Shown here: positions 1-9,093 of the stretch, in pieces
How positions within the stretch are numbered: the stretch's first letter is position 1
Layout of the letters: the number at the start of each line of letters is the position of its first letter
DNA from: Closterium sp. NIES-65
Taxonomy: Eukaryota; Streptophyta; Zygnematophyceae; Desmidiales; Closteriaceae
Direction of reading: 5' to 3'
Length of the DNA stretch: 64,000 nt
NCBI GenBank assembly: GCA_948144175.1
Contig: CANXME010000213.1
Location: 1,736,001-1,800,000, forward strand
Position numbers and translations under genes: made by a program
Notes under the pieces: model-generated
Told to the model about the DNA's origin: nothing
The model's input: only the letters and a program-made list of their open reading frames with translations
The model's database searches: none

Positions 1-24
1 GCAAGGGAGCCAAGGGTAGCGGAG

Positions 25-605
25 GTGGCACCGGGGGGGGGTGGTGGTGGAGGCGGTGGAGGAGGAGGATGTGGCGGAGGGAGTGGTGGCGGGAGTGCTG
101 GCGAGAGTGGTAGCGCCGGTAGCGGCGGTGGCGTTGGAGGGGGTGGCAGCGGCGGTGGCGGCAGCGGTGGCGGCGGAGGGGGTGGTAGCGGCAGTGGCGG
201 CACCGGTGGCGGCCGGGGCGGCAGTTGCGGTGGAGGTGGCGGTCAGGGTGGAGGCACGGGCGCTGGCCAGAGACAGCATCAGCAGCAGCGTCCCCAAACA
301 CCCCAACAGCTTCGTGAGTGGCTTGCTCACCGTGGGAAGTCTGGGGGTGGTGGTCGCTGCCCGTATGCCATTCGCACAAGTGACCGCTGTGAAGATGAGG
401 ACGAGAGAATGATTGAACTATGAAAGAGTTGGGTACAAGTACTAACCCTTATTGGGTTGTACCCCTTATGGGCTACCCCACTACAGCCTACACAAATGTA
501 TAAGCTATAATGTTATGACAACCGCAAGGGTCAGACATGCGGGAAGTTCCACACCCAGCACCGCTGCTTCTCCCACCTTGACGACGCGAGGAGATAGGCG
601 AGGAC
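25..605 (+). pseudogene. Copia-A gag C-terminal part with zinc-finger-like motif, interrupted by a solo LTR
   Basis: The frame from base 25 encodes a Gly-rich tract (about residues 4-85), then a Gln-rich stretch, the motif TPQQLREW and the start of a Cys/His motif (CPYAIRTSDR). A solo LTR at 388-520 plus a second copy of ACCGC (521-525) breaks it. Reading resumes in the same frame at 526 with KGQTCGKFHTQHRC. Ignoring the insertion, the spacing is C-X13-C-X3-H-X4-C, matching the homologous sites of the other copies. This region is presumably the nucleic-acid-binding end of Gag. Stops follow near 595. The start of gag lies outside the window. Confidence 0.8.
388..520 (-). repeat. Solo copia LTR (133 bp) inserted in Copia-A gag
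   Basis: The plus strand starts TGTGAAGATG and ends GTTATGACA, so the minus strand runs TGTCATAAC to CTTCACA with the usual TG/CA ends. It resembles the LTRs of Copia-B and Copia-I/K, including the GGGTACAA/TTGTACCC dyad. ACCGC occurs directly before (383-387) and after (521-525), a 5-bp target duplication. No internal sequence remains, as expected after LTR-LTR recombination. Confidence 0.88.
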
Positions 606-629
606 GCTGAGCGCCCTTGCTAGCATGAG

Positions 630-1145
630 TTGCTTAGGGCTGGTTTAGACATTTTTGCTCTTGACTATGATGCTATTATTTCTGCCATGTTTGCATTGGA
701 GGTTAGTGCTGATGGTGCCTGTTACTTGTGTGTGCCGCCTGACCCAAGTATAAAGGCTGCTGCCGTAAGTGCGAGCGAGTCTCCTCTCTCAGGTACTGCG
801 CCTGCTGAGGCCTTGCACACCTTCATGCTTGACTCAGGTGCTTCCCGCTGTTTCTTCCATGACAGTACCGCACTCACACCACTCTCTGCACCTGTTGCAG
901 CCTCTCTGGCCGACCCCTCAGGGGGCCCAGTTCTTGCACGGTCCACCACTGTGCTTCGGTGCCCGGCAGTTCCGTCCGGCTCACTGTCAGGTCTCCACCT
1001 CCCCTCGTTCTCCACGAACTTAGTGATGCATGGGTTGATACCTTTACACCTGGAGGACAGCGTGTGGCAATCTGTACGTGCTCTAGGACTGGCCGTCACC
1101 TGGCCACGTTCACCCGTCGGCCAGGGTCGAGTCTTTACACACTGA
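630..1145 (+). pseudogene. Copia-A protease region
   Basis: Residues 8-40 carry the family block DIFALDYDAI and CYLCVPPDP. Residues 68-72 read DSGAS, the aspartic protease active-site motif (Asp at 831-833), followed by the conserved stretch SLADPSGGPVLARS and the LHLPSFSTNLV block. A frameshift after STNLV (about 1020) leaves this frame before the pre-integrase domain, which continues in another frame from about 959. In an intact element this domain would cleave the Gag-Pol polyprotein. The ATG at 630 is only the first in the frame; translation would enter from upstream gag. Confidence 0.8.
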
Positions 1146-2263
1146 CGACTGTGTCTCCTCAGGTAGCTGCTGTCGGGCAGGTTTCTACATCAAGTCTGGT
1201 AGCCTCCCCTCGTGAGTATCGCTCCCTTTCGCACCCGACTCTTCTCTAGCACCACCGCCTGGGTCTCTCCTCCTTGTCGTGGCTCCGTGGCATGCACCGT
1301 CGCCTCGTTGTGTCTGGTCTTCCTAGGTCTCTCCCTCCCCTCCATGCCTCACCTGCGCTGCCTTGCCTTCCTTGCATCGAGGGGTGGCAACGCGCCGCTC
1401 CTCACTCCTCGTTTTCCTCGATAGAGGCTCCTCTGCAGACCCTCCACCTGGACATGTGGGCCCAGCCCGCGTTTTTGGACAGGGCGGTGAGTGGTACTCT
1501 CTGCTGGTTGTCGACGACTACTCTCGTTACACCACGGTCTTCCCCTTGCGCACCAAGGGTGAGGTCCCTGCTGTCCTAATCCTTTGGATCCGAGCAGTTC
1601 GTCTCCAGTTCCGCTGGAGGTTCCGCCAGAACCTTCCTGTCCTGCGTCTGCAGTCTGAGAGAGGTGGTGAGTTTACCTCCGACCTCTTGTGGGCCTTCTG
1701 TCAGGGGAGCTCACCGCAACAAAATGGGGTCGCCGCATTGGCTTGGTTATGGAAATCGCGCGTACCTCCTTGATCCATGCGGCGGCTCCCCATTTTCTGT
1801 GGCCGTTTGCGGTTCGGTACACCGCGCATCAGCTCAACCTCTAGCTCCGTGTCTCCTTGCCACAGACCTCGCCCACACTGCATTGGACGGGGGAGGTTGG
1901 CGATGGGTCGCGTTTCCGGGCCTGGGGTGCTCGTGCCCTTGTCCGCGATACATTCACGGACAAGCTCTCCTCCCGCACCATTCCCTGTGTCTTCCTTGGC
2001 TTTGTTCCTGACACGCCTGGCTAGCAGTTTTACCACCCCACCTTGCGCCGTGTCTTCCCCTCTCAGGACGTCACCTTTGATGAGCTGGTTCCTTTCTACC
2101 GTCTCTTCCCCTATCGCACTACACCTCTCCCCCCCCCCCGGCCGCTTTTCCTCACTCGAGGTCCCCCTCCGGTAGACCCCCTCCCCCCTCAGGGTCATGT
2201 TCCTTCAAGTTTGTCTCAGGTAGACCCGCTCTCCTTGGCTGAGCCTGTAGAGTTCACTAGCGA
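1060..2263 (+). pseudogene. Copia-A integrase, several frameshifts, catalytic Asp changed
   Basis: Pieces of the pre-integrase and rve core are scattered over three frames. The first catalytic Asp is visible as LHLDMW near 1445. Frame 1363-1773 contains VVDDYSRYTTVFPL and RLQSERGGEF, where other copies have HSDRGGEF, so the second catalytic Asp is Glu here (residue 99). SPQQNG follows, but the third catalytic Glu region is lost in a short deletion. The C-terminal part (about 1790-2120) continues in changing frames. Integrase would join element cDNA into chromosomal DNA; this copy cannot be active. Confidence 0.78.
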
Positions 2264-3123
2264 CTAAGGTTCTGGTGCGGGAGGTGCTGCTGGGGGTGTT
2301 GCGTCTTGGGGTGCTAAGCCTGTGCGTGAGGTGCTGGGGGGTGTGGAGCCTGGGGGTGCTGAGCCTGCGACTGTGTAGCGTGAGGGTGCTGAGCCTGCGA
2401 GTGCGGAGCCTGGGGGTGCTGAGCCTACGAGTGCGGTGCTTGGGGGTGCTGAGCCGGAGGGTGCTGGGTCGGGGGGTGCTGAGTCTGCTGGCGTTCCTCC
2501 GGGTCTCGTTTCACGACGCGGGCCTCTCTCACCACAGCAACTTCGAGAGTGGCTTGCGTCGCGTACCCGCCTAAAGAGTCGTACTTCTGGAGCTGGAGGT
2601 CCTGCTACTGGAGGTACTGCTGGTAGAGGTGCTGCGGTTGGAGCTGTTGGAGCTACTAGTCGTGGAGACACTAGGAGTGCTGGTGTCTCTGATTTTGGAG
2701 GTGCTCGTACTAGAGGTATTGGAGCTGCCAGGACTAGTGGTGCTCCTGGAGCTGGAGGTGCCGGTTCTGGAGGTGCTGCTGCTGGAGGCACTGGAGCTGG
2801 AGACCCTGGAGCTGGTGCTGTCGACTTTGGAGTTGGAGACCCTAGAGCTGGGGGTGCCGGTTATGGGGGTGCTGTTGCTGGAGGCACTGGAGTTGGAGAC
2901 CCTGGGGCTGGAGGTGCCGGTTCTTGGGGTGCTGTTGCTGGAGGCACTGGAGCTGGTGCTGCCGACCCTGGGGCCGGAGGTGCCGGTTCTGGGGGTGCGG
3001 CTGCTAGTGGCGCTGGTGCTGGAGGTGCTGGCGCTGGAGTTGCTGGCACTGGAGGCGGTGGAGCTGGAGGCTCTGGAGCTACTGGAGGTGCTGGAGCTAC
3101 TGGTGCTGGTGGCACTGGACATA
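2264..3123 (+). repeat. Copia-A Gly/Ala linker, tandem coding repeat
   Basis: A 15-bp unit (variants of GAGCCTGGGGGTGCT, encoding Gly-Gly-Ala-Glu-Pro) repeats about 2270-2490. It is followed by the motif LSPQQLREWLASR (about 2538-2573) and then a long Gly/Ala-rich tract to 3120. It lies between integrase and RT. Because of its composition all three frames and the antisense strand stay open, so long frames here on other phases are composition artefacts. The same linker with varying length occurs in every copy in this window. Confidence 0.8.
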
Positions 3124-3307
3124 CGCGACTATTTTTCACTCTGCCATCACCGCCGTCTCTACCACTGCCTCACTTCGTGCTTCGCCAGGTTCTTAGCCTA
3201 CCGCCTTCTACTGGCCTCCCGTTACATCTTGGCTCACCACTCCTTCTCCTTACACTTAGCGGACAGACTCGGTTACAGAGTATCGTGAGCCTGCGTCTCA
3301 TCCTGCT

Positions 3308-4900
3308 TTGCCTGTTCGCTCGCGTTGCACTGGTCGTCATCTTCCTCGTGAGCCTCCGCCTCTTGTCCCTGGCACGCACGCTATGGCGCTTCGTCCTTTC
3401 TCTGTTCCACGGCGTGTTCCCATGCCGTCTCCTCCTGCGTCTTCTCTGCATGACGTTCCCAACCCTAAGTCTAACCTGTTTCGTGCTGCTCACCCTGCTG
3501 ATACGCATCTGCTAGCCACTGTTGTCACTCACCCATCGTTTGAGTCTACTGCTGCGTCTGCCTTAGTCTCTGAGCTTGTTGACTTTGCGATTGCCTATCG
3601 TCTAGACTATGCTGCTAGTCTTGCTGCTGAGTCTGAGTCTGTCTGTCCTCCGTCCGTCGGGGGTGAGTGTGCTCTTGGCACGGACGTCATGGAGGTCGGG
3701 CAAGAGGACTTTGAGTGTCTTGCAACCGCTGCAACTCATCTCGTGGCCATGCTGCTTGCCCCTGAGGGAGACCCGGATGCACCAGACATCCCGACCCCGC
3801 GCTCTTACGCTGAGGGGATCGCGGGTCCCTACTCCTCTCAGTGGCAGACAGCCATGGACGCAGAGATGGCATCATGGAAGTCCACAGGCACTTACGTCAA
3901 TGAGGTTCCCCCTCCTGGGGCGAACATCGTCTATGGCATGTGGATTTTCAGGGTGAAGCGGCTGCCGGGTTCTCTGCATGTCTTCAAGGCTCGTTACGTT
4001 GCACGCGGCTTCAGTCAGCAACAGGAAGTTGACTTCTTCCAGACCTTCTCCCCCACCCCAAAGATGACCACTCTTTGAGTGCTGCTGCACGTTGCCGCTC
4101 AGCGTGACTACGAGCTTCACTCCCTGGACTTCATCACAGCGTTCTTACGAGACAGTCTCCATGAGGAGATCTGGCTGTGCCGCCCACCTAGCTTCACCGG
4201 GTCATTCCCTCCTGGCACCCAGTGTAGCCTCCGTCAGCTAGTCTACGGTCTCCGTTAAGCGCCTTGTGAGTGGCACGACACACTGAGGACGATACTTGCG
4301 GCTCTTGGGTTTGCCCCTTCCACTGCTGACCCGTCGCTGTTTCTACGCACCGACACTTTACTGTCGCCGTTCTACATCTTCGTGTACGTCGCCGACTTGG
4401 TCTTTGGTACTTCTAACATTGAGGCACTCACCCTAGTGAAGTCGCTGCCGCAGAAGAGACACACGTGCACAGACCTGGGTGAGTTGCGCAGCTACCTTGG
4501 CTTGCAGATCACCCGGGATAGAGCACGACGCACCATCACCCTGACTCAGTCACACATGATGCAGCAGTTCCTTCAGCACTTCGACTTCACTTGGTCCTTG
4601 CCGCAGTCCACTCTTATGGCTACCGGTCAACCGCTCTCAGCTCCACCTTCAGACGAGTCCGTAGAGCCGAGTGGCCCGTATCCAGAGTTTGTGGGCTGCC
4701 TTATGTACCTGATGACCTGCACTCAATCTGACCTTGCCTACTCTCTTAGCATCCTGGCTTGCTATGTTGCGCCTAGGAGACACCAACGAGAACACTGGGA
4801 GGCTGCTAAGAGGGTGTTGCGCTACTTGTGCAGTACATCGAGTATGGAGCCCGTGCTTGGAGGACGAGGTGAGGTTGTCCTCACTGGACACTCAGACGCG
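3308..4900 (+). pseudogene. Copia-A reverse transcriptase
   Basis: Frame 3308-4078 holds the family-specific pre-RT block (FESTAASAL, LDYAASLAAESESVCPPS) and the RT start (MDAEMASWKSTGTYV, then WIFRVKR, KARYVARGFSQ, FSPTPKMTTL). It stops at TGA 4076-4078, where the other copies have Arg or Trp. The same frame then reads HSLDFITAFLRDSLHEEIW, another stop follows near 4256, and frame 4382-5080 gives the active-site box as YVADLVFGT, so one of the two catalytic Asp residues of YVDD is Ala. GPYPEFVGCLMYLMT and AKRVLRYLCSTSS mark the RT to RNase H connection. RT would copy the element RNA; this copy is dead. Confidence 0.85.
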
Positions 4901-5367
4901 TCTTGGTTGACGACCTGGCTATGCAGCGGTCATCACAGGGTTACACTTTCAGCCTTGGCTGTGGCTCTGTTTCATGGCGGTCTACCTGCTCGTCTTTTGT
5001 TCTCAACTCCAGTTGTGAGGCTGAGATCTACGCCACAGCCATGGCTGCGCAAGAGCTACGCTGGCTCATCTGCTTGCTAACCAGCGTGGGAGAGCCGCCT
5101 CGTTCTCCTCCTGTTCTGTACTTCGACAACAAGGCCGCCATTGCCTTGTGTCAGGAGCATAGATTGGAGCAAATAACAAAGCACATCGCTCTTCGTTATT
5201 TTCTGGCTCGAGAGTTGCAGCAGCGTGGTCATCTCCGTCTTGCTCACATAGCCACCGGGGCGAACACTGCTGATATATTCACCAAGGCACTACTGTCTGG
5301 TGATTATCAGCGCTTCTGTACTATATTAGGCCTTGTGCCTGTTTCGTCTCACTTGCTCACTTTGTGA
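4850..5367 (+). pseudogene. Copia-A RNase H
   Basis: The first RNase H Asp (GHSDASW) lies in the frame that ends at 5080. A frameshift around 4905 moves the rest into frame 4903-5367, which shows SSCEAEIYATAMAAQELRW (second acidic residue), YFDNKAAIALC (third) and IALRYFLARELQQRG with TADIFTKAL, the usual copia C-terminal signature, ending at a TGA near 5367. RNase H removes the RNA template during reverse transcription. The 3' UTR of about 200 bp (5368-5565) contains no further frame. Confidence 0.85.
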
Positions 5368-5565
5368 TGTTACTTGTACTGTGATATGTATATATACCTT
5401 CATGCTTGCTCTTGCTAGGTAGTGATCACGGTACTGTTGTTGTTGCATATATACCTCTGCATGTAAACTGGCCGTGTGGCCCTTTGCTTTTGCTCGGAGT
5501 GTGTGGTGACTTTGTGATCCACCCTGAGCTTGCTTTGCTTTTCACCCACTTTGCCTATGGGGGTG

Positions 5566-5702
5566 TGTCAAACTATAAATGCTTTATAATTATATGTAGG
5601 TTGTAGTGGGGTAGCCAATGTGGGGTACAACCCCTTTAGGGTTTTCACATTTGTACCCAATTCTGTCGATAGTTGAGCCATTCCTTGCTACTTGTTCTAA
5701 CA
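5566..5702 (+). repeat. Copia-A 3' LTR
   Basis: It starts TGTCAAACTA directly after the G-rich tract ending GGGGGTG and ends TTCTAACA. It shares GTAGTGGGGTAGCC, GGGGTACAACCC and TTTGTACCCAA with the other LTRs. At about 137 bp it is slightly longer and clearly more diverged than the others. The right edge is set by the start of gypsy chromodomain sequence at about 5703. Confidence 0.75.
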
Positions 5703-5845
5703 GGCGAGTCAGGTAAACATCCACAATTGGATGTCCTTGTAGCAAGTTTGCGGCAACGTACGTGTCGTCTTCGCTCGTGCGATCCTTCCAGCGAAGCAGG
5801 AAGATGACCTTGTGTCCGGTAGCCATTGATTCAAGATCTTCCATG
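5703..5845 (-). pseudogene. Gypsy-Q chromodomain
   Basis: The minus-strand frame over 5590-5844 reads TGHKVIFLLRWKDRTSEDDT, then ANLLQGHPIVDVYLTRL. This fits the chromodomain pattern (hydrophobic strand, WK, acidic ED-T-W-like, NL, HP, YL), although the usual Trp after EDDT is Tyr. In chromoviruses this module follows integrase and is thought to guide insertion to histone-marked chromatin. It is out of frame with the integrase upstream (frameshift near 5830-5845). The frame then runs into the Copia-A LTR. Confidence 0.7.
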
Positions 5846-6960
5846 GTTCAAGCGTGGGCTCTGCCACAGGTTGTGTGGTTGGCGCGATGTTCTGTCGGGC
5901 GACGGCTAGTGACTGCGGCGGCTCATATGGACGTAGCAAGTTGACATGGAATGCGTCATGCATTTTCCAATCGTCGGGCAGTAGCAACTTCGCCGTGACA
6001 GGTGTCACCATTTGGACAATACGGAAAGGTCCAACGTATCGGTGCCGTAGTTTCGCAGGCTGGGATAGGCGAAGATTTTTCATGTCCAGGAGTACCACTT
6101 GCCCAGTGCGGAATGGTAAATCCCGTCGATGCTTGTCGGCGTTGCATCTGGTCGTGGTATTAGCCTTGCGAATAAATTCAACTGCCTTTTTACGGGCGGT
6201 CTGAAGTTCTGTGACAAACTGATGCGATCGTGGCACCGGGTTGTCGAGCGACGTTGAAGAGGGTACCACAGGGTCTATCTTGTAATTCAAATAAAATGGG
6301 GATTGTTTGGTCGTGGCAGAGGGTGCGTTGTTATACGCAAACTCCAGCATCAGGAGCAAATCCTCCCACTTGGTTAGGTCGGGGCAGTTGGTGCGTATCA
6401 GCTGATCCATGGTCTGATTGGAGCTTTTGGGTCCGTCGGTTTGCGGGTGATACGACGACAAAAACTGCAGGCGGGTGCCGTACTGTGCCCACGTCTTTTG
6501 CCAGAATTTTGATGTGAATTTCGGATCTCGGTCGCTGATGATCGCCAAAGGTAACCCATGTAGGCATACAACGGTGGAGATAAACAGCTTCATTGTATCT
6601 TCGGCTGTGATCGTCGTTCGGTATGGTGTGAAATGCGCCAATTTCGTTAATCGGTCAACGTCGACCAACACCGAGTCGTTGCCACTTGCGCCGGTTGGAA
6701 GCCCCGTGACGAAATCCATCGTCACCTATTGCCACGGTCGTTCGGGTGGCTCGAGGGGTTGCAGCAGTCCAGCTGGCTGTTCTCACGACGACTTCATGGC
6801 TTGGCAGGTCGGGTTTGTTGTCACATAGCGCTGTACGTCTGCTAACATGGCGGGCCAGTAGTAATTTCGCTGCAGCGGCTTGAGTCTTTTGTCGATGCCG
6901 AAATGTTCGGAAAGGTTGGAGTCATGTACCTCCTACGTCAGCAACTCCCGTAAGGGTTGG
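5841..6960 (-). pseudogene. Gypsy-Q integrase
   Basis: Upstream (about 6960-6780) is a decayed zinc-binding region: YYWPAMLADVQRYV, then NPTCQAMK, where the usual CxxC has lost its first Cys, followed by a stop. Frame 6725-5709 holds the core: MDFVTGLP (first Asp, residue 3), IISDRDPKFTSKFW (second Asp), and TDGPKSSNQTMD where the family has a conserved Glu; here it is replaced and one residue is missing. LEFAYNNAPSATT and the LRHRYVGPF and DAFHVNLLRPY blocks of the C-terminal domain follow. It would have inserted gypsy cDNA; it is inactive. Confidence 0.85.
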
Positions 6961-6994
6961 TAGGCAGGCACCCAAATCCGGTTCGTACCGACCT

Positions 6995-7533
6995 TTAGGT
7001 AATGGTTGCCATGTTGCGTAGTAGCCCGTCGGTGAAGGTTCTTGAAAACCTGTCGATCTTATATCCATGGGTAAATAGTCCTATCAGCATCGGATTGGTG
7101 TGGAGAATTAGAACCGATGCGGTCTGCATGGATGGGTGGGTCAAGGCATCGGCGATGTTGTTGGCGCCTTTCTTATAAGTAATAGTGTACCAAAAATTGG
7201 ACTCGAGGTAGTCCAACCACCGGATTTGTCGCAGGTTGAGTGTCACTTGAGTGTGCATGTACTGTAGCGATTTGTGGCCGGTTTGGATTGTCACGTCGGC
7301 TCCCGTGAGGTAGCAGCACCAAGTACAAAATGCATAGACGATGGCCAGCATTTCCTTGTCGTGGACCGGGTAGTTGCGCTCGGCCGCATCTTGCATGATT
7401 TGTAGGCGATGGGTTGCAGCCCTTTACTGAAGTCCTGTAGTAGGACGGCGCCAACAGCGAAATCGCTGGCGTTCGTGATGACTTCGAAAGGTCGAGATGG
7501 GTAGGCGAGGCGGAGGACTGGGGGTGAACTCAA
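6995..7533 (-). pseudogene. Gypsy-Q RNase H
   Basis: Two overlapping minus-strand frames cover it. Frame 7533-7291 reads FEVITNASDFAVGAVLLQ, where the first catalytic Asp (usually TDASD) is Asn. Frame 7396-6995 reads YPVHDKEMLAIVYA (Glu present) and TGHKSLQYM, where the usual TDHK Asp is Gly, then GANNIADALTHPS. A frameshift near 7380 joins them. Two of the acidic residues are lost, so activity is not expected. Confidence 0.85.
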
Positions 7534-7921
7534 AATGTTTTTGAGTGTGTCGAAGGCGGACTGCTCTCTCTCCCCCCACTAAAAGGAATGTCCTTGTGCA
7601 GTAGGTCGGTTATCAGCTTGGTTACCCCTGCCATGTTAGGTACAAAACGGCGAGCGTAGTTAATAAAACCCAAAAAACTTGGCAGCTCAGTAATGATAGC
7701 CGGCGGCTTCCACTTAGTGATGGCGTCGATTTTGCGAGGGTCAATTTTAATCCCGTCGCCCGAAACCACGTGCCCCAGGAACTCCAGCTCCAGCTTCAAG
7801 AACTCGCACTTAGAGCCTTTTGTAATGAGGTGGTTTTTGTTTAAGAATCGGAACACCTCTTCCAGATCCGGTAATTGTTCCAGTATTGTCTTGTTGTACA
7901 CCAGGATGTCGTCGAGATATA
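7530..7921 (-). pseudogene. Gypsy-Q reverse transcriptase, C-terminal half
   Basis: The minus-strand frame reads HLITKGSKCEFLKLELEFLG, HVVSGDGIKIDPRKIDAI and FLGFINYARRFVPNMAG, the standard C-terminal blocks of Ty3/gypsy RT. At its upstream end, YLDDILVYNKT would cross the Copia-B insertion: the catalytic YLDD box sits exactly at the insertion site. The other half is at 16289-16760. Confidence 0.88.
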
Positions 7922-8052
7922 TGTCAGAACATTATAGCTTATACGTTTGTGTAGGCTGTAGTGGGGTAGCCCATAAGGGGTACAACCCAATAAGGGTTAG
8001 TACTTGTACCCAACTCTTTCATAGTTCATTCATCCATTCTCACTTCTCGTCA
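7922..8052 (+). repeat. Copia-B 5' LTR
   Basis: It starts TGTCAGAACATT and ends TTCTCGTCA, directly followed by the PBS. It matches the 3' LTR at 16158-16288 except for three substitutions seen by eye. Confidence 0.93.
7978..8011 (+). promoter_or_regulatory. Conserved LTR dyad GGGTACAA-N18-TTGTACCC
   Basis: A perfect 8-bp inverted repeat (7978-7985 and 8004-8011) encloses a second small inverted pair, AACCC and GGGTT. The same dyad, with minor changes, lies at the same place in all LTR subfamilies here, for example 17276-17308 in Copia-C, where CTAGGGTTT (telo-box AAACCCTAG on the other strand) sits inside it. Candidate roles are a transcription factor site or an RNA hairpin in the R region. 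Function is inferred only from conservation. Confidence 0.5.
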
Positions 8053-8066
8053 TGGTATCGAGCAGG
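8053..8066 (+). other. Copia-B primer binding site
   Basis: TGGTATCGAGCAGG immediately follows the LTR. It is the initiator-Met tRNA type (TGGTATCAGAGC) with one A missing. Copia-C has the perfect form at 17350. Confidence 0.85.
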
Positions 8067-9093
8067 TTCCCGAGTGGGAATACTGCCTAGGGCCCACCAC
8101 GAATTTTTTTCCTTCCCTGCCTGAAGCGCGCTTCGCTCCTAACCCGAGTAGCACCTCGAGCCGCTCTTAGTGGCCCCCGTTGGCCGCCCTTACGGCACCT
8201 TGCGCCGCCTTCTACGGCTCCTCACGGCCCCGTCTGACCCCTTACGACCCCGTCGCGGCCCCGCTTAGGCCCCTTACGGCCCCTTCGCGGCCCCGCTTAG
8301 GCCCCTCACGGCCCCGTCGTACCCTCTTACGGCCCCGCCTAGGCCCCGTCGCGGCCCCGTTTAGGAACCTTATGGCCTCGTCGCGGCCCCGCTTAGGCCC
8401 CTCACGGCCCCGTCATACCCCTTACGGCCCCGCCTAGGCCCCGTCCCAGCCCCGCTTGGACCCTCACGGCCCCTTCACGGCCCCGCTTAGGCCCCTCCGC
8501 GGCCCCATCGTACCCCTTACGGCCCCGCCTAGGCCCCGTCACGGCCCCGCTTGGCCCCTCACGGCCCCTTCACGGCCCCACTTAGGTCCCCTCCGCGGCT
8601 CTGTCGTACCGCTTACGGCCCCGCCTGGCCCCCTTTACGGCCCCGCTACGGCCCCCTTTGCGGCCCCTTTGCGGCCTCGCCGACACCTGCGGCCGCGCCG
8701 CCACCTACGGCCCCGTCGTCACCTTCGGCCCCGCCCACCCTTGCCGAGCAGCCGAACCGCCAGCCAGCTGAGCCGCCCGACCACCGAGCCGCCCAGCACA
8801 CGAGTCGCCCGACCGCCGAGCCGCCCAGCAACCGAGCCGCCCAGAAGCCGAGCCGCCCGACAGCCGAGCCGCCCAGCACCGTGCAGCCGAGCCGCCCAGC
8901 AGCCGAGCCGCCCAGCAGCCGAGCCGCCCGACAGGCGAGCCGCCCAGCACCGTGCAGCCGAGCCGCCCGACAGCCAAGCCGCCCGACAGCCGAGCCGCCG
9001 AGCAGCCCGATCGCCCCTCTTGCCTGGTAAGAGCATAGTCTCTACAACTGCACTGCCCTGCCCCACTGTTCTCACTGCCTGCCTACTGCTGTT
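8067..9093 (+). repeat. Copia-B C-rich leader
   Basis: About 1 kb between PBS and gag. 8180-8690 is built from variants of CGGCCCCGTCGCGGCCCCG and CTTACGGCCCC. 8740-9015 is built from GCCGAGCCGCCC-type units. Long open frames on both strands (for example 8456-9160) follow from the composition and show no domain. The antisense strand is rich in GGGGCC runs. Confidence 0.75.

Larger units (their letters stand above)
1..5702 (+). mobile_element. Copia-A: Ty1/copia LTR retrotransposon, 5' end outside window
   Basis: Gag Gly-rich tail, protease, integrase, Gly/Ala linker, RT and RNase H follow in the order typical of Ty1/copia, ending in a 3' UTR, a short G-rich polypurine tract (about 5556-5565) and a 3' LTR. 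The 5' LTR, leader and most of gag lie left of base 1. Many stops and frameshifts make it inactive. Just after the 3' LTR comes minus-strand gypsy chromodomain sequence, so the element sits in Gypsy-Q. Its target duplication cannot be checked because the left end is missing. Confidence 0.9.

Noticed and set aside
2264-2791. Antisense Ala/Pro-rich frame in the Copia-A linker
   Set aside because: Reflects the GGTGCT/AGCACC repeat; no independent evidence of a gene.
5703-5845. Chromodomain as a possible host chromatin gene
   Set aside because: It directly follows gypsy integrase on the same strand, the usual chromovirus arrangement.
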